Source of the DNA: Streptomyces deccanensis
GTDB taxonomy: Bacteria > Actinomycetota > Actinomycetes > Streptomycetales > Streptomycetaceae
Direction of reading: 5' to 3'
DNA length: 64,000 nucleotides
Assembly: GCF_022385335.1 (NCBI RefSeq)
Contig: NZ_CP092431.1
Span: 3,286,001 to 3,350,000, forward strand
Made by a program: the position numbers and the translations under genes. A model generated the notes under the pieces. That model saw only the letters and a program-made list of their open reading frames with translations. It ran no database searches and was not told where the DNA came from. Positions 35,988 through 44,129 of this stretch are shown here, piece by piece; position 1 is the stretch's first letter, and every line of letters begins with the position of its first letter.

Positions 35988-36701
35988 GTGAGGCGTATCG
36001 GGCGGGTCGTGCGCGCCGTTCGGCTGCCGCGTACGCGGGCGGGGCGGCGGCGGGCCGTGCAGGTGGTGATGCTGCTGTGCGTGCTGGCGCTGCTGCCGTC
36101 GACCTGGATGTTCACGGCGGCGGGTGACCGGCTGCGGACCACGGCCGACGCGCCGCGCACGGAGGTCGCGGTGGTGTTCGGCGCCGGGCTGTGGCAGGGC
36201 GAGCCGTCGCCGTATCTCGCGCGCCGGCTGGACGCGGCGGCCGAGTTGTACCGGTCGGGCAGGATCAAGGTGGTCCTGGTCACCGGCGACAACAGCCGCG
36301 TGGAGTACGACGAGCCGGACGCGATGCGCGGCTACCTCACCGAGCACGGCGTGCCCGACGACCGGATCGTCAGCGACTACGCCGGGTTCGACACCTGGGA
36401 CTCCTGCGTCCGCGCCAAGAAGATCTTCGGCGTGGACCGGGCGGTCCTCGTCAGCCAGGGCTTCCACATACGCCGGGCGGTCGCGCTGTGCGAGGAGGCG
36501 GGCGTCGAGTCGTACGGCGTCGGTGTGCAGGACCGGCACGACGCGACCTGGTACTACGGGGCCACCCGGGAGCTGTTCGCGGCGGGCAAGGCCTCCCTGG
36601 ACGCCCTGTTCGAGCCGGACCCCCGCTTCCTCGGACCGGAGGAAACGGGGGTCGAGAAGGCACTCGCGTCGGCGGGGCGAAGCCCTGAGGAAGCGCCTTA
36701 G
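35988..36701 (+). CDS. SanA/YdcF-family (DUF218) membrane-associated protein
   Basis: A protein of 237 residues. One hydrophobic helix (VQVVMLLCVLALLPSTWMF, about 25-43) anchors it, with an Arg-rich cytoplasmic start. The DUF218 domain follows: VAVVFGAGLWQGEPSPYLARRLDAA, VLVTGDNSRVEYDEPDAM and VSQGFHIRRAV. SanA of enteric bacteria affects envelope permeability and vancomycin sensitivity (family knowledge). The GTG start has G-rich sequence upstream. The last codons run into a short tandem repeat at 36706-36772. Confidence 0.88.
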   Translation: MRRIGRVVRAVRLPRTRAGRRRAVQVVMLLCVLALLPSTWMFTAAGDRLRTTADAPRTEVAVVFGAGLWQGEPSPYLARRLDAAAELYRSGRIKVVLVTGDNSRVEYDEPDAMRGYLTEHGVPDDRIVSDYAGFDTWDSCVRAKKIFGVDRAVLVSQGFHIRRAVALCEEAGVESYGVGVQDRHDATWYYGATRELFAAGKASLDALFEPDPRFLGPEETGVEKALASAGRSPEEAP

Positions 36702-36705
36702 TGCT

Positions 36706-36772
36706 CGAAGGCCTTGGTGCTTCGCGGGCCTTGGTGCTTAGCGCGCCTTGGTGCGGGAGGGCCTCAGTGCTT
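36706..36772. repeat. 17-18-bp imperfect tandem repeat
   Basis: Four copies of a GGCCTTGGTGCTTNGCG-like unit lie between the SanA-like gene and the convergent secreted-protein gene, and reach into the latter's last codons. Units one and two differ at one base; the others are degenerate. Confidence 0.7.
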
Positions 36773-37258
36773 GATGGAGCCCCACCAGCCCTGGTCCACG
36801 GCGCAGCCCCACTGCTTGCCCGCGGCGGTCTTGCCGTGGACGGTGAAGCGGACCTCGTAGGGCTTCTTGCGGTTGGTCATGTAGGCGCTGATGCGCAGAC
36901 CGGTGGTGCCCTTCGCCTTCAGTTTCTTGGTGTAGACGGTGGCGACCTTCGAGGTCCGCTTGGTGATCTTGCTGCCCTTGGTGGCGGTGGCGTAGGTGAA
37001 GGTCAGGTTGACGGGCTTGCTGACCTTCAGGCTGACGTCCTTGAAGCTCGCGGTCTTGCTCTTGTTCTTGAGCGCGAAGTAGAGGCCGCCCTGCACCCGG
37101 TTCTTCGAGTCCAGGGTGAAGTTCTTCGGCGAGCTGAGTTCGAGCGGGCAGCCGGCGGCCTGCGGCGCGGCGGAGGCGGCTCCGGCGAGGCCAAGCTGAG
37201 TGGCGGTCAGGGCGCCGACGGCACCCAGGACGGCGGCGGTGGTGCGCATACGGTTCAC
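36764..37258 (-). CDS. Secreted protein of unknown function
   Basis: A protein of 164 residues. It starts with a Sec signal peptide (RMRTTAAVLGAVGALTATQLG ... ASA/AP). The mature part is Lys/Thr/Ser-rich and looks like a beta-sandwich. Two cysteines, in AAGCPLEL and QWGCAVDQG, could form a disulfide. The GTG at 37258 is favoured because GAGGA precedes it by about 7 nt. I recognise no family. The high lysine content is unusual for this genome. The gene faces the SanA-like gene and is divergent from nasA. Confidence 0.8.
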   Translation of the reverse strand: MNRMRTTAAVLGAVGALTATQLGLAGAASAAPQAAGCPLELSSPKNFTLDSKNRVQGGLYFALKNKSKTASFKDVSLKVSKPVNLTFTYATATKGSKITKRTSKVATVYTKKLKAKGTTGLRISAYMTNRKKPYEVRFTVHGKTAAGKQWGCAVDQGWWGSIKH

Positions 37259-37539
37259 GTGATGGTCCTCTTCCCCCTGCGGCCCGCGTGCGGGCCGGGT
37301 GACAGGTCGTACGCCACACGGGGTTCGCGGCACGACCCCCGTGTCTGTGGCGCCCGTAGTTCTTAGCACGCGGGGCCCGAACGGGTGGACGGAAAGCGGT
37401 GACGCGACCGCATACGGTGACAGAATCGCGACATCCGGCGGCACGCTCCTCGACATTCGGCGACACGCCTGCGCGACATCCCGCCGCACACTTCCTCACG
37501 CCGGGGCCGATGCCGCCGGGAGGTCCCCGTGCCGGTCGC

Positions 37540-37582
37540 GTAACGAGGGGCGCCCCGGCGCGTAACACGTGCGACGCACGCT
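37540..37582 (+). promoter_or_regulatory. nasA control element shared with the nir operon
   Basis: GTAAC (37540-37544) and GTAACAC (37562-37568) are 22 bp apart, followed by CGCACGCT (37575-37582). The nir operon has GAAAC, GTAACAC and CGCACGCT at the same distances from its start codon. The pattern suggests a common nitrogen or nitrate regulator such as GlnR/NnaR. Confidence 0.55.
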
Positions 37583-37589
37583 GGACGGT

Positions 37590-39722
37590 ATGCCGAACTC
37601 CGCGACGCCCACCCACTGCCCGTACTGCGCCCTGCAGTGCGGGATGAACCTGACGCCCGGTGCGGACGGGACCGAAGGGGTCGTAGTGGTCACGGAGCGC
37701 GCGGACTTCCCGGTGAACCGGGGAGCGCTGTGCGGCAAGGGCCGTACGGCGCCGGCGGTGCTCTCGTCCCGGGTCAGGCTGACCAGTCCCTTGGTCAGAA
37801 GGGCGGGCAACCTGGAACCCGCCTCCTGGGACGAGGCACTCGACCGGATCGCCGAGGGGCTCACCCGCACGCGGACGGAACATGGCCCGGACGCGTGCGG
37901 AGTGTTCGGCGGCGGCGGGCTGACCAACGAGAAGGCGTATCTGCTCGGCAAGTTCGCGCGGATCGTCCTCGGCACCTCGCAGATCGACTACAACGGCCGC
38001 TTCTGCATGTCCTCGGCGGCCGCCGCCGGGACGAAGGCGTTCGGGCTGGACCGGGGGCTGCCGTTCCCGCTGGAGGACATCCCGAGGACGGGGTGCGTGA
38101 TCCTCGTAGGGTCCAACCTCGCGGAGACCATGCCGCCGGCGCTGCGCTACCTCACCGAGCTGAAGGAGAACGGCGGCACGCTGATCGTCATCGATCCGCG
38201 CCGCACCCGTACGGCCGAACAGGCCGACCTGCACCTGTCCCCGCGCCCGGGCACCGACCTCGCCCTCGCCCTCGGTCTGCTGCACCTGATCGTGGCCGAG
38301 GGGCGGGTGGACGAGGAGTACATCCGCGAGCGGACCAGCGGTTGGGAGGAGGCGCGGGCGGCGGCCATGGCGCACTGGCCGGAGTACGTGGAACGGATCA
38401 CGGGGGTGTCCGTTCCCGAACTCCGCGAGGCGGTACGGCTGTTCTGCGAGCCCGAGCACGCGATGGTGCTCACGGCGCGCGGGCCCGAGCAGCAGTCCAA
38501 GGGCACGGACACCGTCGGCGCGTGGATCAACCTCACGCTGGCGACGGGCCGCGCCGGCCGGCCGCTGTCCGGGTACGGGTGTCTCACCGGGCAGGGCAAC
38601 GGGCAGGGCGGGCGCGAGCACGGCCAGAAGGCCGACCAGCTGCCCGGCTACCGCAAGCTGGTCGACCCCGAGGCGCGGCGCCACGTCGCCGAGGTCTGGG
38701 GCGTCGACCCGGACAGCCTGCCCGGGCCGGGCCGCAGCGCGTACGAGCTGCTCGACGCGCTCGGCACCGACATCAAGTCCCTGCTGCTGATGGCCTCCAA
38801 CCCGGTGGTGTCGGCGCCGCGCGCCGCGCACATCGAGGACCGGATCAAGTCGCTGGACTTCCTGGCCGTGTGCGACGTCGTGCTGTCGGAGACGGCGGCC
38901 CTCGCGGACGTCGTCCTGCCGGTGACGCAGTGGGCGGAGGAGACCGGCACGATGACCAACCTGGAGGGCCGGGTGCTGCTGCGGCGGCGCGCGATCACAC
39001 CTCCCGACGGGGTCCGCAGCGACCTGGAGATCATGCACGAGCTGGCCGACCGGCTGGGCGTCGAGAAGGGCTTCCCGACCGACGCCGAGGAGGTCTTCGA
39101 GGAGCTGCGCCGGGCGAGCGCGGGCGGGCCCGCCGACTACTCGGGCATCACCTACCGGCGACTGGCCGAGGAGAACGGGGTGTTCTGGCCCTGCCCCACG
39201 CCGGTCTCCGCGCCCGCGCCGGACGCCGCGCCGGAACCGGCGCCCGTCCCGGACGTACACCCCGGCACCCCGCGGCTCTTCCTCGACCGGTTCGCCACGG
39301 AGGACGGCCGGGCCCGGTTCGCGCCCGTCTCGCATCGGGCGGCGGCCGAGGAACCGGACGCCGAGTACCCGGTGCTGCTCACCACCGGGCGGGTGGTCGC
39401 CCAGTACCAGTCGGGCGCCCAGACCCGGCGGGTCGACGAGCTGAACGCCGCCGCGCCGGGGCCGTTCGTGGAACTGCACCCCCGGCTGGCCGAGCGGCTC
39501 GGCGCGGCGGAGGGCGACCCGGTGGCCGTGGTCTCCCGCCGGGGGCGGGCCGTCGCCCCGGCCCGCATCACGACCGCCATCCGCCCCGACACGGTCTTCA
39601 TGCCGTTCCACTGGCCGGGCGAGGGCCGCGCCAACTCCCTCACCAACCCCGCCCTCGACCCCACCTCCCGCATGCCGGAGTTCAAGACGTGCGCGGTGCG
39701 GGTGGAGGCCGTGGGGAAGTAG
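37590..39722 (+). CDS. nasA: Assimilatory nitrate reductase, catalytic subunit
   Basis: A molybdopterin oxidoreductase of 710 residues that reduces nitrate to nitrite in the cytoplasm for assimilation. The N terminus binds a 4Fe-4S cluster through Cys10, Cys13, Cys17 and Cys48 (CPYCALQCGMN ... ALCGKG). The Mo-bisMGD domains follow: NGRFCMSSAAAAG with the Mo-ligand Cys, VGSNLAETMPP, VLTARGPEQQSKGTDTV, GQGNGQGGREHG and the C-terminal MPFHWPGEGRANSLTNPALDP. It has no Tat signal, as expected for a cytoplasmic enzyme. A Pro/Ala-rich linker near residue 545 precedes the MGD-binding domain. ATG 37590 is preferred over GTG 37569, as it has GGA at 5 nt. Confidence 0.95.
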   Translation: MPNSATPTHCPYCALQCGMNLTPGADGTEGVVVVTERADFPVNRGALCGKGRTAPAVLSSRVRLTSPLVRRAGNLEPASWDEALDRIAEGLTRTRTEHGPDACGVFGGGGLTNEKAYLLGKFARIVLGTSQIDYNGRFCMSSAAAAGTKAFGLDRGLPFPLEDIPRTGCVILVGSNLAETMPPALRYLTELKENGGTLIVIDPRRTRTAEQADLHLSPRPGTDLALALGLLHLIVAEGRVDEEYIRERTSGWEEARAAAMAHWPEYVERITGVSVPELREAVRLFCEPEHAMVLTARGPEQQSKGTDTVGAWINLTLATGRAGRPLSGYGCLTGQGNGQGGREHGQKADQLPGYRKLVDPEARRHVAEVWGVDPDSLPGPGRSAYELLDALGTDIKSLLLMASNPVVSAPRAAHIEDRIKSLDFLAVCDVVLSETAALADVVLPVTQWAEETGTMTNLEGRVLLRRRAITPPDGVRSDLEIMHELADRLGVEKGFPTDAEEVFEELRRASAGGPADYSGITYRRLAEENGVFWPCPTPVSAPAPDAAPEPAPVPDVHPGTPRLFLDRFATEDGRARFAPVSHRAAAEEPDAEYPVLLTTGRVVAQYQSGAQTRRVDELNAAAPGPFVELHPRLAERLGAAEGDPVAVVSRRGRAVAPARITTAIRPDTVFMPFHWPGEGRANSLTNPALDPTSRMPEFKTCAVRVEAVGK

Positions 39723-39765
39723 GGCGGAGCGGCGCGGCCCGTCGAGAGCGGTCTCGGAGCGCGGC

Positions 39766-40320
39766 TCAGAGGGTCATGCGCACCGTGGCCGCGTCCTCGG
39801 CGTACTTCGCAGTCTCCTCGGGGGTGAAGTCACGGCGTTCCGTGAAGCCCAGGCCGACGACGGCGACGAGGGTCTCGTCCGCCGGGTCGAAGACGGGGAG
39901 GGTGAGGGAGCCCAGGGAGCCGGCGGCGCGGCCCGCGCGGACGGCGACGCCGGTCGTGTCGGTCTGGAAGTCGGGGACGGCGACGGGCTCGCGGCGCTGC
40001 GCGGCCGTCCCGGCCATGCCCTTGCCGATCGGGATCACGGCGGTGCCGTTGCGCACCGAGACCGGCAGGTTGTAGGCGGCGACGAGGACGATCTCGCCCT
40101 CCTCGGCGGGCTCGGAGAGGTGGACGGAGCCGGCGAAGCCACCGTTGCGCTCGACGAACTCGGCGAGCCACGCCTCCACTTCGGGGCGCGCGTTCTTCAG
40201 GACGGTCTCGTTCAGGGCGGTCGCGTTCGGGGCCGTCTCGTTCAGGGCTGTTTCGCGCGGCGCCGTCTCGTTCAGGACGGTCGCGTTCGGGGCTGTCGCG
40301 TTCGGGGCTGTCTCGTGCAT
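39766..40320 (-). CDS. GAF-domain protein with an N-terminal pentapeptide repeat
   Basis: A protein of 184 residues. Residues 1-43 are seven or eight degenerate copies of a five-residue unit of the form N-A/E-T-A-P/L. Residues 44-180 form a small GAF-like domain (VAAYNLPVSVRNGTAVIPIGKGMAGTAA, EPVAVPDFQTDTTGVAVRAG, TLPVFDPADETLVAVVGLG), of the kind that binds small ligands or senses redox state. GAGGAG precedes the ATG by 7 nt. It is convergent with nasA. Its ligand and partner are unknown. Confidence 0.8.
   Translation of the reverse strand: MHETAPNATAPNATVLNETAPRETALNETAPNATALNETVLKNARPEVEAWLAEFVERNGGFAGSVHLSEPAEEGEIVLVAAYNLPVSVRNGTAVIPIGKGMAGTAAQRREPVAVPDFQTDTTGVAVRAGRAAGSLGSLTLPVFDPADETLVAVVGLGFTERRDFTPEETAKYAEDAATVRMTL
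40200..40318. repeat. 15-bp tandem repeat encoding NATAP-like units
   Basis: Seven to eight 15-bp units alternating TTCGGGGC and TTCAGGGC cores with GTCGCG/GTCTCG linkers make up the 5' end of the GAF-protein gene. The reading frame is kept throughout. Confidence 0.85.
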
Positions 40321-40406
40321 GTGGGGGCTCCTCGTGCTCGCGGCTCAGGTGCCGCTGTCGTGATCAGCATCGTTACCCCACTGACTTGAACATTCACGCG
40401 TCGGAT

Positions 40407-40440
40407 GCGTGGATCCTGTGTCGGCGTGGATCCTGTGTCG
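40407..40440. repeat. 17-bp perfect tandem duplication
   Basis: GCGTGGATCCTGTGTCG occurs twice in a row in the gap between the GAF-protein and cyclotransferase genes. It is probably a recent slippage event and no function is evident. Confidence 0.85.
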
Positions 40441-40468
40441 GCGGCCCGGCGGCTCTGCGGCCCCGGCG

Positions 40469-40906
40469 TCATCCACGCAGTCGCCAGTCACCGCTCTCGA
40501 TGAGCTTCCCCCTGGCCCGCAGTCCGGCCGCGACGGTCGGTGCGGCGACGTAGACCCAGGCCCGTACGGCGGTGCCGTCGGCGAGGATGGCCGGGCGTTC
40601 CACCCGCTCGTAGAGGTTCGCCGGGTCGCCCGGGGCGTACTCCTCCAACCGGTCCAGCACGCGCAGGAGTTCGGCGTAGTCCTCGGGGGCGGCGGTGACG
40701 ATCTCGCCGCTCACCTCGACCGCTCCCCCGCGCCCCTCCCCGGCACCGTCGCCGAGGCTCTCCACCGCGTACGGGTACCCCGGGCCGTCGTAGAGCGCCA
40801 TGCCGCGCATCCGGGCCGGTTCCTCCGCGACGGTGCGGCCGCACAGGAAGAGGTCGTGGTTGGGCTCGCCGGGGCGGAGGGTGCCGTAGACGAAGAAGGG
40901 CAGCAC
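40469..40906 (-). CDS. Gamma-glutamylcyclotransferase-fold protein (GGCT/YtfP family)
   Basis: A protein of 145 residues. The family signature FVYGTLRPGEPNHDL, which forms the phosphate-like binding loop, lies at the N terminus. GMALYDGPGYPYAV and the acidic EVSGEIV region with the catalytic Glu follow, and the C terminus has AWVYVAAP. GTG 40906 is chosen because it starts immediately before the signature and has GAGAGGCGAG upstream. Longer starts would add Arg-rich sequence. It may act in gamma-glutamyl peptide or amine turnover. Confidence 0.85.
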   Translation of the reverse strand: MLPFFVYGTLRPGEPNHDLFLCGRTVAEEPARMRGMALYDGPGYPYAVESLGDGAGEGRGGAVEVSGEIVTAAPEDYAELLRVLDRLEEYAPGDPANLYERVERPAILADGTAVRAWVYVAAPTVAAGLRARGKLIESGDWRLRG

Positions 40907-41076
40907 CGGGCTCGCCTCTCCTCTCCGAGGGGATCGGGACTCTTTGCAGAAACGATTCTCACCCCTCACACTTCCCCCCGCCGACGCCCCTGGACCGCAC
41001 CTGTCATGCCCACTTAAATCTGACGAGATCGTGGTCGGCCCGACGACCACCGTCGCCCCTCGTCCCTGGGAGACAG

Positions 41077-42720
41077 ATGCGCCGAGCACGGCACCTTCGA
41101 CGCCCGCACCTCGCCACCACCGGCACCGCCGTCACGGCCGCCGCGCTGCTGGCGGCGACGCTCACCCCCACCGCGGGTGCCGCCGACAGACCTGACCGGA
41201 GCACCGCGATCGCCCATGCCGCCGACGTCCTGCGGGACCGTGCGGCGAGTCTGGGGCTCACCTCCGCCCAGGAGACCACCGTACGGGACGTGATCGTGGA
41301 CGCGGACGGCGCGCAGCACGTGCGCTACGACCGGACCTACCGCGAACTCCCGGTCCTCGGCGGCGACTTCGTCGTCCATCTCAACCCCGGCGGCGAGTTC
41401 CGAAGTGCGAACAGGGCGACCGCCCGCGCCCTCGACATCCCCAGCGTCACGCCCACGGTCAAGGCGCCCCGGGCCGCCGACATCGCCGCCGCCGCGCTGC
41501 GCGCCGCGAACGTCGGCGAGACGCTGCGCGGGCTGACGTCCAAGCCCCGACTGGTCGTCGACGCCCTGCACGGCACCCCCCGGCTGGCCTGGCGGACGGA
41601 TGCGCTCGCCCGGGACGAGGCCGGCAACCCGGTCGCCCGCACGGTCGTGACGGACGCCTCGACGGGCAGGCAGATCGACGCCTGGGACGCGCTGGAGAGC
41701 GCCGCGGGCGACGGCAGGTCGCTCTACGGCGGCACGGTCCCGCTGGAGACGACCGTCTCCGGGTCGACGTACCAGCTGAAGGATCCGACCCGCGGCGACA
41801 CGTACACCGGGGACGCCGCGAACCAGACCGACCTGTGCCTCCTCGGCATCTGCGTCCAGCGGGCGCCCGCGACGCTCCTCACCGACGCCGACAACCACTG
41901 GGGCACGGGCACGACCACGGACCGCGCCACCGCGGCCGTCGACGCGCAGTACGGCACCGACACCACCTGGGACTACTTCAAGGAGGTCCACGGCCGGAAC
42001 GGCATCGCCGGCGACGGCCGGGGCTCGTACAACCGGGTCCACTACGGCAACGGCTACAACAACGCCTTCTGGGACGACAGTTGCTTCTGCATGACGTACG
42101 GCGACGGTGACGGGAACCTGCTCGGCCCGCTCGTCTCGCTGGACGTGGCCGGTCATGAGATGACCCACGGTGTCACCTCCGCGACGGCCGACCTGACGTA
42201 CTCGGGCGAGCCGGGCGGCCTCAACGAGGCCACCTCGGACATATTCGGCACACTCGTCGAGTTCTCCGCGGAGAACGCCTCCGACCCCGGGGACTGGCTC
42301 GTCGGCGAGAAGGTCGTCCGCCCCGGCCTCGGAAGGCCGGCGCTCCGGTTCATGGACCAGCCCAGCAAGGACGGCTCCTCGGTGGACTGCTGGAGCACGG
42401 CGGTGCGGAACCTGGACGTCCACTACTCCTCGGGCGTCGCCAACCACTTCGCGTATCTCCTCGCGGAGGGCAGCGGCACCAGGACCATCGGCGGCGTTCG
42501 CCACTCCAGCACCACCTGCGACGGCTCGACGGTGACCGGCATCGGCAAGGACAAGCTGGGCGCGATCTGGTACCGGGCCCTGACCGTCTACATGACCTCG
42601 TCCACGGACTACGCCGGGGCGCGTACGGCGACCCTGAACGCGGCCCGCGACCTGTACGGGGCGGGGAGCGCCGAGCACGACGCGGTGGGGGCTGCGTGGA
42701 GTGCGGTGGCGGTGGGCTGA
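41077..42720 (+). CDS. Secreted M4-family (thermolysin-like) metallopeptidase
   Basis: A prepro-metalloprotease of 547 residues. It has a signal peptide of about 35 residues (Arg-rich, hydrophobic, ending TAGAA). The FTP/PepSY propeptide spans about 40-200 and acts as inhibitor and chaperone. The catalytic domain starts near 215. The zinc motif is HEMTHG, with the third ligand Glu in GGLNEATSDIFG, and the C-terminal active-site His is in VHYSSGVANHFAYLL. DLCLLGICVQRA and DSCFCMTYGDG supply cysteine pairs. It should be an extracellular neutral protease. Confidence 0.95.
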   Translation: MRRARHLRRPHLATTGTAVTAAALLAATLTPTAGAADRPDRSTAIAHAADVLRDRAASLGLTSAQETTVRDVIVDADGAQHVRYDRTYRELPVLGGDFVVHLNPGGEFRSANRATARALDIPSVTPTVKAPRAADIAAAALRAANVGETLRGLTSKPRLVVDALHGTPRLAWRTDALARDEAGNPVARTVVTDASTGRQIDAWDALESAAGDGRSLYGGTVPLETTVSGSTYQLKDPTRGDTYTGDAANQTDLCLLGICVQRAPATLLTDADNHWGTGTTTDRATAAVDAQYGTDTTWDYFKEVHGRNGIAGDGRGSYNRVHYGNGYNNAFWDDSCFCMTYGDGDGNLLGPLVSLDVAGHEMTHGVTSATADLTYSGEPGGLNEATSDIFGTLVEFSAENASDPGDWLVGEKVVRPGLGRPALRFMDQPSKDGSSVDCWSTAVRNLDVHYSSGVANHFAYLLAEGSGTRTIGGVRHSSTTCDGSTVTGIGKDKLGAIWYRALTVYMTSSTDYAGARTATLNAARDLYGAGSAEHDAVGAAWSAVAVG

Positions 42721-42745
42721 TGGGCTGATGGGCTGGCATACGCGG

Positions 42746-42768
42746 CGCCGAGCCGGTAGGGCTCAGCG
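42746..42768. terminator. Hairpin between convergent protease and PH-domain genes
   Basis: CGCCGAGCC-GGTAG-GGCTCAGCG forms an 8-of-9-bp stem overlapping the stop of the PH-domain gene. No T-run is present. Confidence 0.45.
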
Positions 42769-43188
42769 TCGCGCGTGCCACCACCGGGTGAGGATCTCGA
42801 CCTTCCGGTCGAACTCCCTGTCCAGGAGGGACGTCGGGGTGCGCAGGGTGGTGCGGTGGCCGTCGGCGGTGTGAACGGTGATCTGGCGTACGCCGACGAC
42901 GCGACGGACCTCCAGGTGCCGGATGCCGGTCCAGGGGATGCGCCGGCGCCGGAGGCCCCGCACCACGAGAGCGTCCTCGGCCAGGGTCACCCCGTCGCCC
43001 CGGCGCAGGACCACGACGACCGCGGTGGCGGTCAACGCCCCCGCGACGCACTGCCGCAGCGAGTCGCCGCCCATGGGGTCGGGGGTCAGGGCGAGGGCGG
43101 CCCACAGCAGCGCCGTGCCGCCCAGGAACCCCAGCACGACGGGCAGCGCGGACTGGAGCAGGCCCGGCCTGTACGTGATCGTTTCCAT
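42763..43188 (-). CDS. PH-domain membrane protein
   Basis: A protein of 141 residues. Two hydrophobic segments come first (SALPVVLGFLGGTALLWAALAL and CVAGALTATAVVVVL). A bacterial PH-like domain follows: VTLAEDALVVRGLRRRRIPWTGIRHLEVRRVVGVRQITVHT. Such proteins are common in actinobacteria and have no defined role. It is convergent with the M4 protease gene and lies 45 nt upstream of the TIGR03943-type gene on the same strand. Confidence 0.82.
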   Translation of the reverse strand: METITYRPGLLQSALPVVLGFLGGTALLWAALALTPDPMGGDSLRQCVAGALTATAVVVVLRRGDGVTLAEDALVVRGLRRRRIPWTGIRHLEVRRVVGVRQITVHTADGHRTTLRTPTSLLDREFDRKVEILTRWWHARR

Positions 43189-43232
43189 CGTCTGCGAGTC
43201 CCGGGTGCGTGCGTAGGGATCAGAGGTGAAGG

Positions 43233-44129
43233 TCAGTTGGTGAGAGGGACGGCGTCGGCGTAGGCGTTGGGTGGGCGGGGGGCCTTCTTCACGGTGTGGG
43301 CGTCCAGGGCGGCCTCGGCGGTACGCGTGCCGAGGGTGCCGGAGGGGTGCCAGGTGCCGGTGAGGGTGACCCAGGTGTCGGCGGGTGGGGGCGGGGCGCC
43401 GTGGACGCGTACCTTCACGAACTGGGCGTCGGCGGCGCAGCAGCTGACGATGGCGCGGGTCAGGTACCAGCTGGTGGCCTCGTCACCACCGCCGCCCTCG
43501 GCGGATGCTCCCTTGTCAGGGGTGACGAAGCCGGTCATCTCCACGGTGCGGCCGTCGATGGCCCGGTCGCGGTCCTGCTGCACCCGGGTGGTGAAGTCGG
43601 TGAGGGTGATCGGGAGCGGTGAGGTCTTCGGCAGGGGGTCGAAGTCGTCCTGGTCCGTGACCGCCACCGCTTTGGGCGCCTCCCGGGAGGCCGTGTACGC
43701 GCCGATCGCCGGCGGGGCGTAGAAGAGCAGGCTCAGCGCGGGGAGGAGCAGGAGCCAGGCGACTCGGGGCGGGGTGGAGTGGTCGTGGCCGTGGGCGTGG
43801 GCTTCGTCGTGAGTGACGGCTTCGTCGTGAGTGACGGCTTCGTCGTGGGTGACGGCTTCGTCGTGGGTGACGGCTTCGTCGTGGGTGGCGGCTTCGTCGT
43901 GGGTGGGGGCCGCTTGTCGGTCGTCTCCGGCTTCACCTTCGTCCCTGGCCTTCCTCCACAGTGACCACGCCTCCGCCGCGCCCAGCACGAGCAGCAGCGC
44001 GCCCGAGGCCACGAGAAGGAGGTGCATGCCCGGCTTGACGTAGCGCAGGTAGTGGTCGGTGACGACGGTGGCGTGCAGGAGGCCGAGGCCGCTGAGGAGG
44101 AGCAGGAGCGCCTGGAGGGGTCGTTTCAC
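43233..44129 (-). CDS. TIGR03943/YcgQ-family membrane protein with THDEA repeats
   Basis: A protein of 298 residues. It has two N-terminal membrane helices. A cytoplasmic His/Asp/Glu-rich stretch follows, with six THDEA(V/A) repeats then HAHGHDHS. A third helix (WLLLLPALSLLFYAP) and an extracytoplasmic domain with IVSCCAADAQFVKVRVHG come next. The GTG start overlaps the permease stop (GTGA), so the pair is coupled. This pairing with a DUF318 permease is conserved widely. The His-rich stretch suggests binding of a divalent metal such as zinc, which is inference. Confidence 0.85.
   Translation of the reverse strand: MKRPLQALLLLLSGLGLLHATVVTDHYLRYVKPGMHLLLVASGALLLVLGAAEAWSLWRKARDEGEAGDDRQAAPTHDEAATHDEAVTHDEAVTHDEAVTHDEAVTHDEAHAHGHDHSTPPRVAWLLLLPALSLLFYAPPAIGAYTASREAPKAVAVTDQDDFDPLPKTSPLPITLTDFTTRVQQDRDRAIDGRTVEMTGFVTPDKGASAEGGGGDEATSWYLTRAIVSCCAADAQFVKVRVHGAPPPPADTWVTLTGTWHPSGTLGTRTAEAALDAHTVKKAPRPPNAYADAVPLTN
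43797..43912. repeat. 18-bp tandem repeat encoding THDEAV
   Basis: Six near-identical 18-bp units inside the TIGR03943-type gene. The first units read GTGAGTGACGGCTTCGTC and the later ones GTGGGTGACGGCTTCGTC, so slippage looks recent. Confidence 0.85.

Noticed and set aside
36738..39611. Antisense frame of 957 codons across nasA
   Set aside because: It is a shadow of nasA codon bias with no ribosome-binding site or domain.
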